DNA from: an uncultured SAR86 cluster bacterium
Lineage (GTDB): Bacteria > Pseudomonadota > Gammaproteobacteria > Magnimaribacterales > AG-339-G14
DNA: 64,000 nt
Direction: 5' to 3'
Assembly: GCA_902523885.1 (NCBI GenBank)
Contig: CABZAV010000001.1
Span: 1 to 64,000 of the forward strand
The notes under the pieces are model-generated. The model saw only the letters and a list, made by a program, of their open reading frames with translations. It was not told the DNA's origin and made no database searches. Position numbers and translations under genes: made by a program. Shown one piece after another: positions 1-8,923 of this stretch (within the stretch, counting starts at the first letter, position 1; the number at the start of each line of letters is the position of its first letter).

Positions 1-473
1 TAAAAGATGAAAAACCTATATTTGGGGCAATATATATTCCTGTTAAAAAGACTTTTATCGTTGGAGGTATAGATTTTAAAGCTTTTAGTGAAAAAAATGG
101 TGAAAAGAGAGACTTTAAAACTTTTTTCTCCAGAGAAACTTGTCGAATAACAATAAGCAAGCAGCATCAAACCGATGAAGAAGAAAGATTCATAGGTTTT
201 TTAAAAAATAAGTTTAAAAAAGTAGAACTTTTTCCTGCAGGAAGCTCTCTAAAAATTTGCTTAGTTGCTAGTGGCGATTGCCATATCTACCCACGTTTTG
301 GTGACGTTGGTCAATGGGACATTGCAGCAGGACACGCTATATTAAAAGCTTCAGGAGGGAACATTCTGGACTTGAATATGAATGAAATTAAATACAATAC
401 TGAAAGAACTTTTAAAATAAATGGATTTTATGCCTTATCAAATGAAGCATTTTTTAGTCAAATTATTCAATAA
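1..473 (+). CDS. cysQ: CysQ-like 3'(2'),5'-bisphosphate nucleotidase, 3' part
   Basis: Only the C-terminal about 156 residues lie in the window; the gene enters from the left edge and stops with TAA. The visible part carries the inositol-monophosphatase superfamily tail: GSSLKICLVASGD, YPRFGDVGQWD (the WD aspartate is a metal ligand) and AAGHAILKASGG. These match CysQ better than SuhB. CysQ removes the 3'-phosphate of PAP left over from sulfate assimilation and works in the cytoplasm or at the inner membrane. The metal-binding N-terminal half cannot be checked. A 73-base spacer separates it from rpoH. Confidence 0.8.
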   Translation, partial: KDEKPIFGAIYIPVKKTFIVGGIDFKAFSEKNGEKRDFKTFFSRETCRITISKQHQTDEEERFIGFLKNKFKKVELFPAGSSLKICLVASGDCHIYPRFGDVGQWDIAAGHAILKASGGNILDLNMNEIKYNTERTFKINGFYALSNEAFFSQIIQ

Positions 474-546
474 AATCAATAATTTATGTAAAATAATATC
501 TTTTTATATGCAAATAACGCATTTTTAGGTATAAAATTCGTTTTAT

Positions 547-1398
547 ATGGGTAGACAACTGCAACCAATGGATATTTTAGCCCCAGGTCAAAACCTGGAG
601 TCATATCTATCTTCTATACAAAACATAGCTATTTTAACGCCAGAACAGGAAAAAAAATTAGCTGAAGACCTTTATTATAACGATGACCTCGAAGCAGCGC
701 GTCAATTGGTTATGGCTCATCTTAGATTTGTAGTTCACATCGCCAGAGGATACGCAGGATACGGATTACCTCAAGCAGACTTAATTCAAGAAGGAAATGT
801 AGGACTTATGAAAGCAGTTAAAAAATTTAATCCAGAGGTAGGAGTTAGGCTAATATCCTTTGCAGTGCACTGGATTAAATCTGAAATGCATGAATACATA
901 ATTAAAAATTGGAAAATAGTTAAGGTTGCTACGACAAAAGCCCAAAGGAAGCTTTTTTTCAATCTTAGAAGTCAAAAGAAAGAATTAAATTGGTTAAATC
1001 CTGAAGAGATTAAAGTCATATCCGAAGAACTAGGTGTCGATGAAAAATCTGTTAAAGAAATGGAATCAAGGCTTTCTTCATCTGACTTGTCATTCGATCC
1101 TCCAACTGAGGCCAGTGATGAACAAGCCGCATTCAGTCCATCGGGTTTCTTAGCAGATGATACGTGCGATCCTGCTGACATAGTAGAGAAAGAAGATTCT
1201 GATGATTTCAGTTATGAAGCTCTTCATAAAGCAATGGAAGAACTTGATCCTAGAAGTAAAGAGATACTTGTTGACAGATGGTTAGAAGAACAAAAGCTTA
1301 CTCTTCATGAACTAGCAGATAAGTACGGCGTCAGTGCTGAAAGGATAAGGCAAATAGAAAAAGCTGCAATGGAAAAAGTTAGAAGCTTTATTTCCTAA
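547..1398 (+). CDS. rpoH: RNA polymerase heat-shock sigma factor RpoH (sigma 32)
   Basis: 283 residues, the usual RpoH length. Region 2 has HLRFVVHIARGYAGYGLPQA, DLIQEGNVGLMKAV and FAVHWIKSEMHEY. The RpoH box QRKLFFNLRSQKK, which separates RpoH from other sigma-70 factors, follows. Region 4 ends in a helix-turn-helix (LADKYGVSAERIRQIEKAAM). It directs polymerase to chaperone and protease promoters during heat shock. A TATAAAAT-like -10 lies just upstream, but no clear ribosome binding site is seen. The first ATG is used; a second ATG seven codons in is possible. thiS follows after 14 bases, so thiS-thiG-trmB may be read through from here. Confidence 0.97.
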   Translation: MGRQLQPMDILAPGQNLESYLSSIQNIAILTPEQEKKLAEDLYYNDDLEAARQLVMAHLRFVVHIARGYAGYGLPQADLIQEGNVGLMKAVKKFNPEVGVRLISFAVHWIKSEMHEYIIKNWKIVKVATTKAQRKLFFNLRSQKKELNWLNPEEIKVISEELGVDEKSVKEMESRLSSSDLSFDPPTEASDEQAAFSPSGFLADDTCDPADIVEKEDSDDFSYEALHKAMEELDPRSKEILVDRWLEEQKLTLHELADKYGVSAERIRQIEKAAMEKVRSFIS

Positions 1399-1412
1399 AA
1401 ATTTGATATCAA

Positions 1413-1622
1413 ATGACTAAAATTAAGATACTTCTTAATGGCGAATCTCGTGAGGTCCCTGAAGATTTATCAATTAAAGAGCTTTTTAAATTTTTGGAGC
1501 TATCTGAAAAACATTGTGCAGTGGAAATTAATAAAGAAATAATTTTTAAAACCAACTGGGATAAGAGGCTGCTTATCAATGAGGATAAGGTAGAGATAGT
1601 AAGAGCCATAGGAGGCGGCTAA
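1413..1622 (+). CDS. thiS: ThiS sulfur carrier protein for thiazole synthesis
   Basis: 69-residue ubiquitin-fold protein ending in GGG, so it has the C-terminal Gly-Gly that is adenylated and converted to thiocarboxylate to donate sulfur to ThiG. The N-terminus (KIKILLNGESREVPEDLSI) is typical of the ThiS beta-grasp fold. It sits directly before thiG with a 2-base gap, the common thiSG arrangement, which supports translational coupling. No TPP riboswitch is seen upstream: only 14 bases separate it from rpoH. The activating ThiF and the ThiH or ThiO dehydroglycine source are not in this window. Confidence 0.93.
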   Translation: MTKIKILLNGESREVPEDLSIKELFKFLELSEKHCAVEINKEIIFKTNWDKRLLINEDKVEIVRAIGGG

Positions 1623-1624
1623 TT

Positions 1625-2410
1625 TTGGAAAAAGATCCCTTAATTATTGCAGGGAAAACATACAATTCTCGGTTACTTGTTGGTACGGGAAAATACTCAA
1701 GTGAAAAACAGGCTTTAGAAGCTATAAAAGCTTCAAATTGTGAAATCGTTACAGTAGCTATTAGAAGAGTAGAGCTAGATTCTGAAAACAAATCTGACTC
1801 AATTCTAAATTACATAACGCCTGAAAAATATAAAATCCTACCAAATACTGCTGGATGCTTCAGTGCTAAAGAGGCGATTCGAATAGCCTGTTTAGGCAGA
1901 GAGTTATTAAATGGTGAGAATTTAATCAAACTAGAAGTTTTAAAAGATAAGGAAACTCTTATGCCTTTAATGAGTGAAACTGTCGTTGCTGCAAAAGAAC
2001 TTGTTTTACTTGGTTTTGAAGTTATGGTGTATTGCACGGACGAAATTGACTATGCTATCAACCTTGAAGATATAGGTTGTGTTGCAATTATGCCTTTAGC
2101 TTCTCCGATTGGTTCTGGACAAGGAATCATAAACCCCGATTCTATAAATAAAATAATTGAAAAAATTTCATGCCCAGTAATTATTGATGCAGGAATTGGA
2201 GCTGCATCAGAAGTCTCAGTTGCTATGGAAATGGGCTGTGACGGTGTCTTATTAAATACTGCTATAGCGAAGTCCAATAATCCAGTGTTAATGGCTGAAG
2301 CAATGAGAGATGCAGCAATAAGTGGGCGCAAATGTTTTCTAGCAGGCAGAATACCTGTAAAAAAAATAGCTGATCCAAGCTCTCCAACCAAAGGGATAGT
2401 TGATTCTTGA
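1625..2410 (+). CDS. thiG: Thiazole synthase ThiG
   Basis: 261-residue TIM-barrel enzyme that condenses deoxyxylulose phosphate, dehydroglycine and ThiS-thiocarboxylate into the thiazole phosphate of thiamine. Family motifs: YNSRLLVGTGKYSS at the N-terminus, MPLASPIGSGQGI and the glycine-rich phosphate-binding stretch IIDAGIGAASEVSVAMEMGC. The start is a TTG two bases after the thiS stop, and no ATG fits the family N-terminus. The final TGA overlaps the TTG start of trmB. Seen: motifs and order. Inferred: coupled expression with ThiS. Confidence 0.96.
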   Translation: MEKDPLIIAGKTYNSRLLVGTGKYSSEKQALEAIKASNCEIVTVAIRRVELDSENKSDSILNYITPEKYKILPNTAGCFSAKEAIRIACLGRELLNGENLIKLEVLKDKETLMPLMSETVVAAKELVLLGFEVMVYCTDEIDYAINLEDIGCVAIMPLASPIGSGQGIINPDSINKIIEKISCPVIIDAGIGAASEVSVAMEMGCDGVLLNTAIAKSNNPVLMAEAMRDAAISGRKCFLAGRIPVKKIADPSSPTKGIVDS

Positions 2411-3066
2411 AAAATTCTATCAAAAGTTTTTCTAAAGCAAGGTCACGTTCTTCAATAAAAAACAAAAGGCTTCTTTCGATAGCAGATAAAACAATTATTT
2501 GGTCTGAAGAGAACTTTATAGACTTTAAATTTTTGTTCAATGATCCTGCTAAGTTAAATTTGGAAATCGGATTTGGCGATGGAATTTTTTTAATTGATCA
2601 ATCTTTAAATAATCTAGATGAGTCTTTTATCGGTATAGAAGTATTTGAATCTGGATTAACGAATACTTATAAAAAAATAAAAAAGTCTAATTTAAAAAAC
2701 CTAAAACTAATCAACGGAGACGTGATTCAAATTTTATCTACAAATAAAAGTAAAAACTTATTTGATTTGATCATTATTCTTTTTCCGGATCCTTGGCCAA
2801 AATCGAAACACAAGAAAAGACGATTACTTAAAAGTGATTTTTTTATAGTTTTGCAATCTTTGCTTAAAAAAGACGGGAAGATCATCATAAAGACTGATTG
2901 GCAGGACTATGCTGAGGAAATTAAAGAGACTTTGAATAAATTAGACTACCAACATACTCATATTTATGAAACAAGCAACTTGAAAGAGCTCAAAACCAAA
3001 TATGAAAAAATTGCATTAAAAGAAAACAGATCAATTAATAAATTTTTGATTCCTTCAATAAGGTAA
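2407..3066 (+). CDS. trmB: tRNA (guanine-N7-)-methyltransferase TrmB
   Basis: 219-residue SAM-dependent methyltransferase that makes m7G46 in the variable loop of tRNAs. It shows the SAM-binding motif LEIGFGDG and the TrmB hallmark FPDPWPKSKHKKRRL. The start is a TTG whose last two bases are shared with the thiG stop (TTGA), so translation is probably coupled. The N-terminus is basic and low in complexity. Its 3' end overlaps the convergent rdgB by 32 bases, an unusually deep tail-to-tail overlap even for this compact genome. Confidence 0.94.
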   Translation: MKNSIKSFSKARSRSSIKNKRLLSIADKTIIWSEENFIDFKFLFNDPAKLNLEIGFGDGIFLIDQSLNNLDESFIGIEVFESGLTNTYKKIKKSNLKNLKLINGDVIQILSTNKSKNLFDLIIILFPDPWPKSKHKKRRLLKSDFFIVLQSLLKKDGKIIIKTDWQDYAEEIKETLNKLDYQHTHIYETSNLKELKTKYEKIALKENRSINKFLIPSIR

Positions 3067-3625
3067 TCATCTTTAAAGTGGACATAGTTCGATGACTTAT
3101 TCTCATTCTTTCAGTTTTGGAGATTTCAGCTAAGGTTAAATTAGAGTTTTTTACTTGAAATATTGGGTCATAACCAAAGCCGCCTTTACCTTTGGGAGAA
3201 TCTATAATTTTTCCAAATAGCTCTCCATAAGAAAAAAAAGGATTTTTCAACTCAGGGTCCAAAAAAGACAAGATAGAAACAAATTTGGCAGATCTATTTT
3301 TTTTTAGACTTATTTCTTTTAATAATTTTTGGTTATTCAAAGAATCATTACCTTTTTCACCAGCATATCTAGCAGAAAAGATTCCTGGAGCTCCGTCTAA
3401 AGACTCCACCTCTAATCCAGAGTCATCTCCAAGAGAGGGAAGCCCCGTTATCTCAGCAGCATACTTTGCTTTTATGAAAGCATTCTCTTCATAGCTGTTT
3501 CCAGTTTCAGCAATATCCTTACTGCTAAATTTAGAAATAGGTATGAGTTCGATATTTGTGTTTTTAAATAAATAGTTAAATTCTTTTAATTTTCCAGAAT
3601 TTCTTGAAGCCAGAACTATTTTCAA
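3035..3625 (-). CDS. rdgB: dITP/XTP pyrophosphatase RdgB (HAM1 family)
   Basis: 196-residue house-cleaning enzyme that hydrolyses non-canonical purine NTPs such as dITP and XTP to monophosphates, keeping them out of DNA. Motifs: VLASRNSGKLKEF at the N-terminus, GDDSGLEVESLDGAPGIFSA with the metal-binding acidic residues, and GFGYDPIFQV. The start is a TTG overlapping the metW stop (TTGA), so it is the last gene of the minus-strand run from efp. Its C-terminal coding overlaps trmB on the other strand. Confidence 0.95.
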   Translation of the reverse strand: MKIVLASRNSGKLKEFNYLFKNTNIELIPISKFSSKDIAETGNSYEENAFIKAKYAAEITGLPSLGDDSGLEVESLDGAPGIFSARYAGEKGNDSLNNQKLLKEISLKKNRSAKFVSILSFLDPELKNPFFSYGELFGKIIDSPKGKGGFGYDPIFQVKNSNLTLAEISKTERMRISHRTMSTLKMITLLKESKIY

Positions 3626-4209
3626 GATTTTTTTTCTAGTTTGTAAACCGCAATTTCAGCAAATAAGTTCGGAAAAAAATTGGACAAAAAAGTACTTTCG
3701 CCAGAAGCTTTTATTAATTTTTTTTCTGAGATTTTTATGTTTGAGTTTTCACATAAAGATTCAAAATCCTTTAAAGAACATAAATGAAGATTGGGAGTTG
3801 AATACCAAGAATGCGGCAAGGCTGAAGATACTGGCATTTTACCCGTTAAAAAAAGCTGTAACCTACATTTAAAGTTAGCAAAATTTGGAATACTCACAAT
3901 ACACTCTTTACCTATCCTGATGATTTCAGACAAAGCTAGATCGGGCCTTTTTAATGCTTGAATGGATTGACTCATCAAAACCAAATCAAAAGATTGGTCT
4001 CCAAAGTTACTTAAACCTTGATCAATATCCTGTTCAATAACATTTAATCCTTTTGATAAACTAAGTTGAATATTTTTTTCAGAAATATCCACTCCAAGTC
4101 CGTTAATATTCAATTCTTTTTTTAGTTCAAAGAGCATTGAACCATCACCACAGCCAAGATCTAGGATATGAGAGTTTTTAGGAATCCATTTATTAACTAT
4201 TTTATACAT
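3622..4209 (-). CDS. metW: MetW, methyltransferase-fold partner of MetX
   Basis: 195-residue Rossmann-fold methyltransferase-like protein with the SAM-type motif ILDLGCGDGSML. MetW sits beside metX in many proteobacteria and is needed there for homoserine acylation in methionine synthesis; its own catalytic role is not settled. The first 8 coding bases overlap the end of metX, and its stop overlaps the rdgB start. The tight metX-metW pairing is the main support for the name; the fold alone would not give it. Confidence 0.92.
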   Translation of the reverse strand: MYKIVNKWIPKNSHILDLGCGDGSMLFELKKELNINGLGVDISEKNIQLSLSKGLNVIEQDIDQGLSNFGDQSFDLVLMSQSIQALKRPDLALSEIIRIGKECIVSIPNFANFKCRLQLFLTGKMPVSSALPHSWYSTPNLHLCSLKDFESLCENSNIKISEKKLIKASGESTFLSNFFPNLFAEIAVYKLEKKS

Positions 4210-5302
4210 CCGAATTCAAAAAGGTTTTGATAGTATTGACGTATCTATTATCTGGAAACAAAAATCCATCATGCCCCTGAAAAGATTCAATATTTACGTA
4301 ACTGACAGGTTTTTTTGCTGCCACTAAAGAATTTACAATTTCTTTAGATCTTTTAGGCGAAAATCTCCAGTCTGAAGAAAAAGAAATTATTAGAAAATTT
4401 GACTTTGTTTGTTCGAGACTAGAAATTAAGTTTCCATCGAAATATTTAGCAGGATCAAAGTAATCTAATGCTTTTGTCATTAATAAGTAAGTATGAGCAT
4501 CAAACTTATCTGAAAAATTGTCTGCCTGATATCTTAAATAGCTCTCTACTTCAAACTCAACATCATAGCCGTATTCAATTTTTTCTTTTTTTAAATCTCT
4601 ATCAAATTTTTCCTTCATTACTTCTTCTGACAGATATGTAATATGACCTAACATTCTAGCTAAGCCAAGACCTCTTTTCGGATGATGAGTACCTTTTTCA
4701 AAATCCGGATCATTTACAATTGCCTGTCTTGCAACTTCGTTAAAAGCTATATTCTGAGCACTTAATTTTGGAGCAGCCGCAATAACAATTGATTTTTCGA
4801 CTAAATCAGGATAATCAATAGCCCATTGAAGTGCTTGCATGCCTCCCAAACTACCCCCTGCAACAGCAAGCCAGCGGTCAATTCCTAAATAAGACCTTAA
4901 TAAATTTTGGCTGTTGATCCAATCTTTAACCGTCACTAATGGAAATTCTTTTCCAAACTTTTCATTTGTCAAAGGGTTAATGCTTGAAGGCCCAGTTGAG
5001 CCATGGCAACCGCCTAAATTATTCAGAGAAACTACAAAATACTTTTCAGTATCAAATGCCTTCCCAGGCCCAATCAATTCATTCCACCAGCCAGGCCGCT
5101 TATCATTTTCATTACTTAAACCAGCGGCGTGATGATTTCCACTCAAAGCATGACATATAAGAACAGCATTGTCCTTTTTATCAGAAAGTTTTCCATATGT
5201 TTCATATATAAGCTCAAAGCCATCTAGTCTTTTGCCAGATTCGAGTGAAAATGTATCTTCAAATAAAAAAATCTCAGGTTCAATTATTCCTAATTCGCTC
5301 AT
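4202..5302 (-). CDS. metX: Homoserine O-acyltransferase MetX
   Basis: 366-residue alpha/beta-hydrolase acyltransferase for the first committed step of methionine synthesis. The nucleophile elbow is AGGSLGGMQALQW (Ser), with the triad completed by Asp in FSSDWRF and His in QGHDGFLFP. The N-terminal LICHALSGNHHAAG forms the oxyanion region. Whether the donor is acetyl- or succinyl-CoA cannot be read from motifs here; MetW-linked proteobacterial MetX enzymes are often succinyltransferases, so annotations of acetyltransferase should be treated with care. It abuts yggT with no spacer. Confidence 0.93.
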   Translation of the reverse strand: MSELGIIEPEIFLFEDTFSLESGKRLDGFELIYETYGKLSDKKDNAVLICHALSGNHHAAGLSNENDKRPGWWNELIGPGKAFDTEKYFVVSLNNLGGCHGSTGPSSINPLTNEKFGKEFPLVTVKDWINSQNLLRSYLGIDRWLAVAGGSLGGMQALQWAIDYPDLVEKSIVIAAAPKLSAQNIAFNEVARQAIVNDPDFEKGTHHPKRGLGLARMLGHITYLSEEVMKEKFDRDLKKEKIEYGYDVEFEVESYLRYQADNFSDKFDAHTYLLMTKALDYFDPAKYFDGNLISSLEQTKSNFLIISFSSDWRFSPKRSKEIVNSLVAAKKPVSYVNIESFQGHDGFLFPDNRYVNTIKTFLNSDV

Positions 5303-5857
5303 TTAAAATAATATTGGTAAGTTCATGCTGAATCTTAAATTATCTAAAATTCTATCAATTTGGATTAATAAAAAGAAAACAATAATTGGAGAAAAATCCA
5401 TACCTCCAAAGTTAGTTAGTCTCTGAAAAGGCTTCAAAAGAGGTTGAGTTATATTATGACAAATACTTAGAAAAGGGTTATTAGAGGTCGGCGCTACCCA
5501 ACTTCCAATAATTGAAATAAAAAGTGAGAATCTTAAAATTTGAGAAATTAAAAAAAATAAGCTCAAGATAGACCAAGAAATAGCGTTTACTAAATCAAAG
5601 TCCATTTCTTTACTGGAACTAAACAAATAAAAGGAAATAAACTTTAGATCGATAATCCAAAAGATACAGGCTAAGTCTATTCCAAACATAATGGGTAAAA
5701 ATATCCTAAATGGTCTACAGAAGGGGTCCAAGGTAGAAAAAGATAGTTTTACGATTGGATTGAGAAAACTAATCTCAAAAAATCTGAATAACAAATAAAA
5801 AGAAAAAACAATTGCTAATAAATTTGTCAATACTGAAGAGGCATAAAGTGGATCCAT
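5303..5857 (-). CDS. yggT: YggT family integral membrane protein
   Basis: 184 residues, strongly hydrophobic, with two YggT repeats: an N-terminal membrane block (LTNLLAIVFSFYLLFRFF) followed by PIVKLSFSTLDPFCRPFR, and a second with SWVAPTSNNPFLSICHNI and TQPLLKPFQRL. The Pro-rich loop after each first helix is the family signature. The molecular function is unknown; the gene commonly sits with proC and yggS, as here, and has been linked to osmotic tolerance and envelope processes. It lies 3 bases after proC. Confidence 0.9.
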   Translation of the reverse strand: MDPLYASSVLTNLLAIVFSFYLLFRFFEISFLNPIVKLSFSTLDPFCRPFRIFLPIMFGIDLACIFWIIDLKFISFYLFSSSKEMDFDLVNAISWSILSLFFLISQILRFSLFISIIGSWVAPTSNNPFLSICHNITQPLLKPFQRLTNFGGMDFSPIIVFFLLIQIDRILDNLRFSMNLPILF

Positions 5858-5860
5858 TTT

Positions 5861-6643
5861 TTAATCTCCTAAAGCCTTAGATTTAAGAATTGCTTCATTT
5901 ATAGCCTCTTCCCATATTTTTTCTATTCCCTCAGAATTTATCCTATTAAGAGCTGCCTCAGTAACACCTCCTTTTGACGCAACCATTTCTATGATGTCCC
6001 CAAATTTATTACTTTCGTTAGATTTATGTATATAAGAAGTACCTTCCAATATATCTCTTATCCAGGGTTCAGGGTCAATAAAACCATGTTCTTTTGCAAT
6101 TTTAGACAAAATGTTTGATAGGTGGCTTATAAACGCAGGCCCAGCGCCAAAAATTGAAGTAAATGCATCGAATTGTTTTTCTTCTATTTTTAAGCATCTT
6201 CCTAAGATATTTAAAACATCTATGGCATTGTTTTTATCTATATCCAAATCAGTATAGAGAGCAATTGGACTTGAACCACTACTAATTCCAAGAGTAGGCA
6301 TTGCTCTAATAATATTTTCATGACCTCCCAACATAGTTTTCAGCTTATTAAACTCAAGTCCGGCAACAAAAGAAATTATCAATTGATCGGATAAAAGATT
6401 TTTAAGTTGATGCAAAATTTCCTCAACTTTATTAGGCTTAATTGTTAAAAAAATTATTTCTGACCTATCCGCTAGATCCTTTATTTCACTATATTTAGCG
6501 CCTAAATCTATTATTCTCTGATCTTCAAAAGGATCATTTACGAGCAAAAGAAACTCACCAGCTAATTTTTCAATAGCATGTCTTCCTAAATTCCCAGCTC
6601 CGATAAAGCCTATTGTTTTATTTTTATTAATTTCTTTCACCAA
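5861..6643 (-). CDS. proC: Pyrroline-5-carboxylate reductase ProC
   Basis: About 260 residues; catalyses the last step of proline synthesis, NAD(P)H reduction of pyrroline-5-carboxylate. The N-terminal dinucleotide-binding motif is TIGFIGAGNLGRHAIEKL, and the C-terminal dimerisation domain has the family signature around MVASKGGVTEAALNR. The longest start is TTG; the very next codon is GTG, which is equally plausible. The start region overlaps the end of yggS by about 14-17 bases. Family and context agree, so only the exact first codon is uncertain. Confidence 0.94.
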   Translation of the reverse strand: MVKEINKNKTIGFIGAGNLGRHAIEKLAGEFLLLVNDPFEDQRIIDLGAKYSEIKDLADRSEIIFLTIKPNKVEEILHQLKNLLSDQLIISFVAGLEFNKLKTMLGGHENIIRAMPTLGISSGSSPIALYTDLDIDKNNAIDVLNILGRCLKIEEKQFDAFTSIFGAGPAFISHLSNILSKIAKEHGFIDPEPWIRDILEGTSYIHKSNESNKFGDIIEMVASKGGVTEAALNRINSEGIEKIWEEAINEAILKSKALGD

Positions 6644-7277
6644 AGATTCCTGTTCCTATTCTAATCATTGTTGAGCCATTTTTAATGGCTAACTCAAAGT
6701 CATTACTCATTCCCATCGAAATTTCATTAGCACCTTTGAAATTTTTATTTAACTCAATTGCAATTTGCTTTGTTTTAGCAAACGAAACTTCAGTTAATTT
6801 TGAGTCTGTCGTATTTTTAGGTATCACCATAATTCCTTTTAAATTTAAGTTAGGCAGAGAAATAATTTTTTTAGCTAAACTATAAATATCACTTTCATTA
6901 ATGCCGTTTTTACTTTTTTCATCATCAATATTAACTTGAATGAGGACATTTATTGATTTGTTAAGAGGGCAATTATCGTTCAAAAGCTTTGCAACCTTAT
7001 ATCTATCAACTGTGTGAACCCAGTTAAAATTTTTTGCAATTTCTTTGCATTTATTAGACTGTATTTTCCCAATAAAGTGCCAACTTATATTTAAATGTTC
7101 AAGAATAGAAATTTTTGCTTGGGCTTCTTGTAAGTAGTTTTCTCCAAAATTTAATATTCCATTTTCATAAGCTTTTTCTATCAAGTCAGCAGGCTTTTTT
7201 TTGCTAACGGCAATAATGGTCGTATCACTATTTATAATTTTTTTTAAGTTAGAAATATTTTTCTTGATATCAATCAC
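6627..7277 (-). CDS. yggS: YggS family pyridoxal phosphate homeostasis protein (PLPBP)
   Basis: 216-residue PLP-binding TIM-barrel protein without a known catalytic reaction; it buffers PLP and affects B6 and amino-acid balance. The PLP lysine lies in IIAVSKKKP, followed by FGENYLQEAQAKI and WHFIGKIQSNK, all classical YggS motifs, and the phosphate-binding end is SMGMSNDFELAIKNGSTMIRIG. It uses a GTG start overlapping the argS stop by one base (TAGTG). proC-yggS-yggT is a conserved gammaproteobacterial cluster. Confidence 0.95.
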   Translation of the reverse strand: MIDIKKNISNLKKIINSDTTIIAVSKKKPADLIEKAYENGILNFGENYLQEAQAKISILEHLNISWHFIGKIQSNKCKEIAKNFNWVHTVDRYKVAKLLNDNCPLNKSINVLIQVNIDDEKSKNGINESDIYSLAKKIISLPNLNLKGIMVIPKNTTDSKLTEVSFAKTKQIAIELNKNFKGANEISMGMSNDFELAIKNGSTMIRIGTGIFGERN

Positions 7278-8923
7278 TACATTTTCTCTGGAGTTTCTAT
7301 TATCAATACGTCCATTCCACTTTTGATAGTTTTTTTAATTGCTAGTAGCAAGGTAAATTTTGCATTTCTTAATTTTTGGTCGTCATTAATAATAGTTTCA
7401 GAATTATAGTAAGAATGAAATTTTGAGGCTAAATCTCTTAGATAAAAACATATAGGATGTACCTCGTAATTTTTACAGCATTGTTCAATGATAATTTTAT
7501 AATCTTCTAAAGAAGAGATGATTTCTAACTCTGATTTATTCTCTAAAAGATCTAAGTTGTCGATACCTTCTTTAAGATCAAAAATCATTTCTCTCTTTTT
7601 TAACTCTTTTTCTAAACTACAAATTCTTGCATAGGCATATTGAATATAATAAACAGGATTATTTTTGTCCTGACTTATCGCAAGATCTATATCAAATTCC
7701 AGAGCCTGATCACTTTTTTTTGTTAAATAAAAAAATCTAGCAGCATCAACTCCAACCTCTTCTAAAAGTTGATTTAAAGTTACAAAATCCGCCGATCTTG
7801 TCGACATGGATATTTTCTTGCCTTTTTTAATCAAAGAAACAAATTGAATAAATATTGTTTTTAAATTTTCAGGGTTAAGCTTTAGCGCCTCAATTGCCGC
7901 TTTTACTCTTGGAAGGTAGCCGTGGTGGTCTGATCCCCAAATATTAATTAGTTCATCATAATTTCTTTGAAATTTATCTTTATGATATGCAATATCAGAT
8001 AAAAAATAAGTTTCTTGATTATCAGATCTAATTAAAACCCTATCTTTGTCGTCTCCAAACTTCGTTGATTTAAACCAAAGTGCGCCTTCTTTTTCAAAAG
8101 AATGATCACTTTTTAAATCTTCTAAGACCTCTCGTATTTTATTTGCTTTTTTATCATATAAATAACTCTCTGAAAAAAAAGAATCAAAATTTACTTTAAA
8201 GTTATTTAAAGTTTCTTTGATGCCAAGCATCATTTCATTAATTATTAAATCAATAAATTCCTTCTCATTTTTTATTTTTATAAACGTATCTTTTTTAAGA
8301 TTTTTAATTTTAGATGCCAGCTCGTCTATATATGAACCTTTGTAAAAATTTGTACTGTCTATTTTTGATGTGTCTATATTAAATTTTTCTAAATACTTCA
8401 TATGGACGCTATCAGCTAAGATTTTTGTCTGTAAACCCTGATCATTTACGTAATACTCCTCCGTAACCTTATTGCCAGATTTTTTTAGCAAATAACTTAA
8501 CGCCGAACCAAAAGCAGCCCCTCTTCCATGTCCTACATGTAATGGCCCTGTGGGGTTCGATGAAACATACTCAATTAAAATATTTTTTTTATTTTTTTCT
8601 TTATATGGAAAAAAAGACTCTTTGTTATCTAAGAGTTCTTTTAAATATTTTAAATTAGCTTTTTTGCTCAAAAAGAAATTTATAAAGCCAGGTCCAGCTA
8701 GTTCTATTTTCTCTATCCAATCCTCTTTTGAGAATGAGTTAATTATTTTTTTTGCCAATTCTTTTGGGTTCTCTCCTCTTTTTTTGGCTTCAATCATTGC
8801 AATATTAGAACTCCAGTCTCCATGTTCTTCAGATTTTGTTTTGACTATTTCGATAGATAAATCTTTACTTTCATAAAGGTCATTAATGGCAGACACAAGC
8901 AATTCATGAATTTTATCTTTCAT
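7277..8923 (-). CDS. argS: Arginyl-tRNA synthetase
   Basis: 548-residue class I aminoacyl-tRNA synthetase charging tRNA-Arg. The HIGH-type signature is in NPTGPLHVGHGRGAAFG and the KMSKS-type loop is KKISMSTRSADFVTL. The N-terminal Arg-tRNA-synthetase-N domain and a C-terminal anticodon-binding DALR domain, ending in the typical Met, are both present. Its ATG overlaps the efp stop as ATGA, so efp and argS are translationally coupled. Confidence 0.97.
   Translation of the reverse strand: MKDKIHELLVSAINDLYESKDLSIEIVKTKSEEHGDWSSNIAMIEAKKRGENPKELAKKIINSFSKEDWIEKIELAGPGFINFFLSKKANLKYLKELLDNKESFFPYKEKNKKNILIEYVSSNPTGPLHVGHGRGAAFGSALSYLLKKSGNKVTEEYYVNDQGLQTKILADSVHMKYLEKFNIDTSKIDSTNFYKGSYIDELASKIKNLKKDTFIKIKNEKEFIDLIINEMMLGIKETLNNFKVNFDSFFSESYLYDKKANKIREVLEDLKSDHSFEKEGALWFKSTKFGDDKDRVLIRSDNQETYFLSDIAYHKDKFQRNYDELINIWGSDHHGYLPRVKAAIEALKLNPENLKTIFIQFVSLIKKGKKISMSTRSADFVTLNQLLEEVGVDAARFFYLTKKSDQALEFDIDLAISQDKNNPVYYIQYAYARICSLEKELKKREMIFDLKEGIDNLDLLENKSELEIISSLEDYKIIIEQCCKNYEVHPICFYLRDLASKFHSYYNSETIINDDQKLRNAKFTLLLAIKKTIKSGMDVLIIETPEKM

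Noticed and set aside
1399-1412. TPP riboswitch before thiS
   Set aside because: Only 14 bases separate rpoH and thiS, and no THI-box sequence is present.
2050-2540. Minus-strand frames of about 90-113 codons across thiG/trmB
   Set aside because: They are reverse-strand shadows of conserved genes and contain no recognisable motif.
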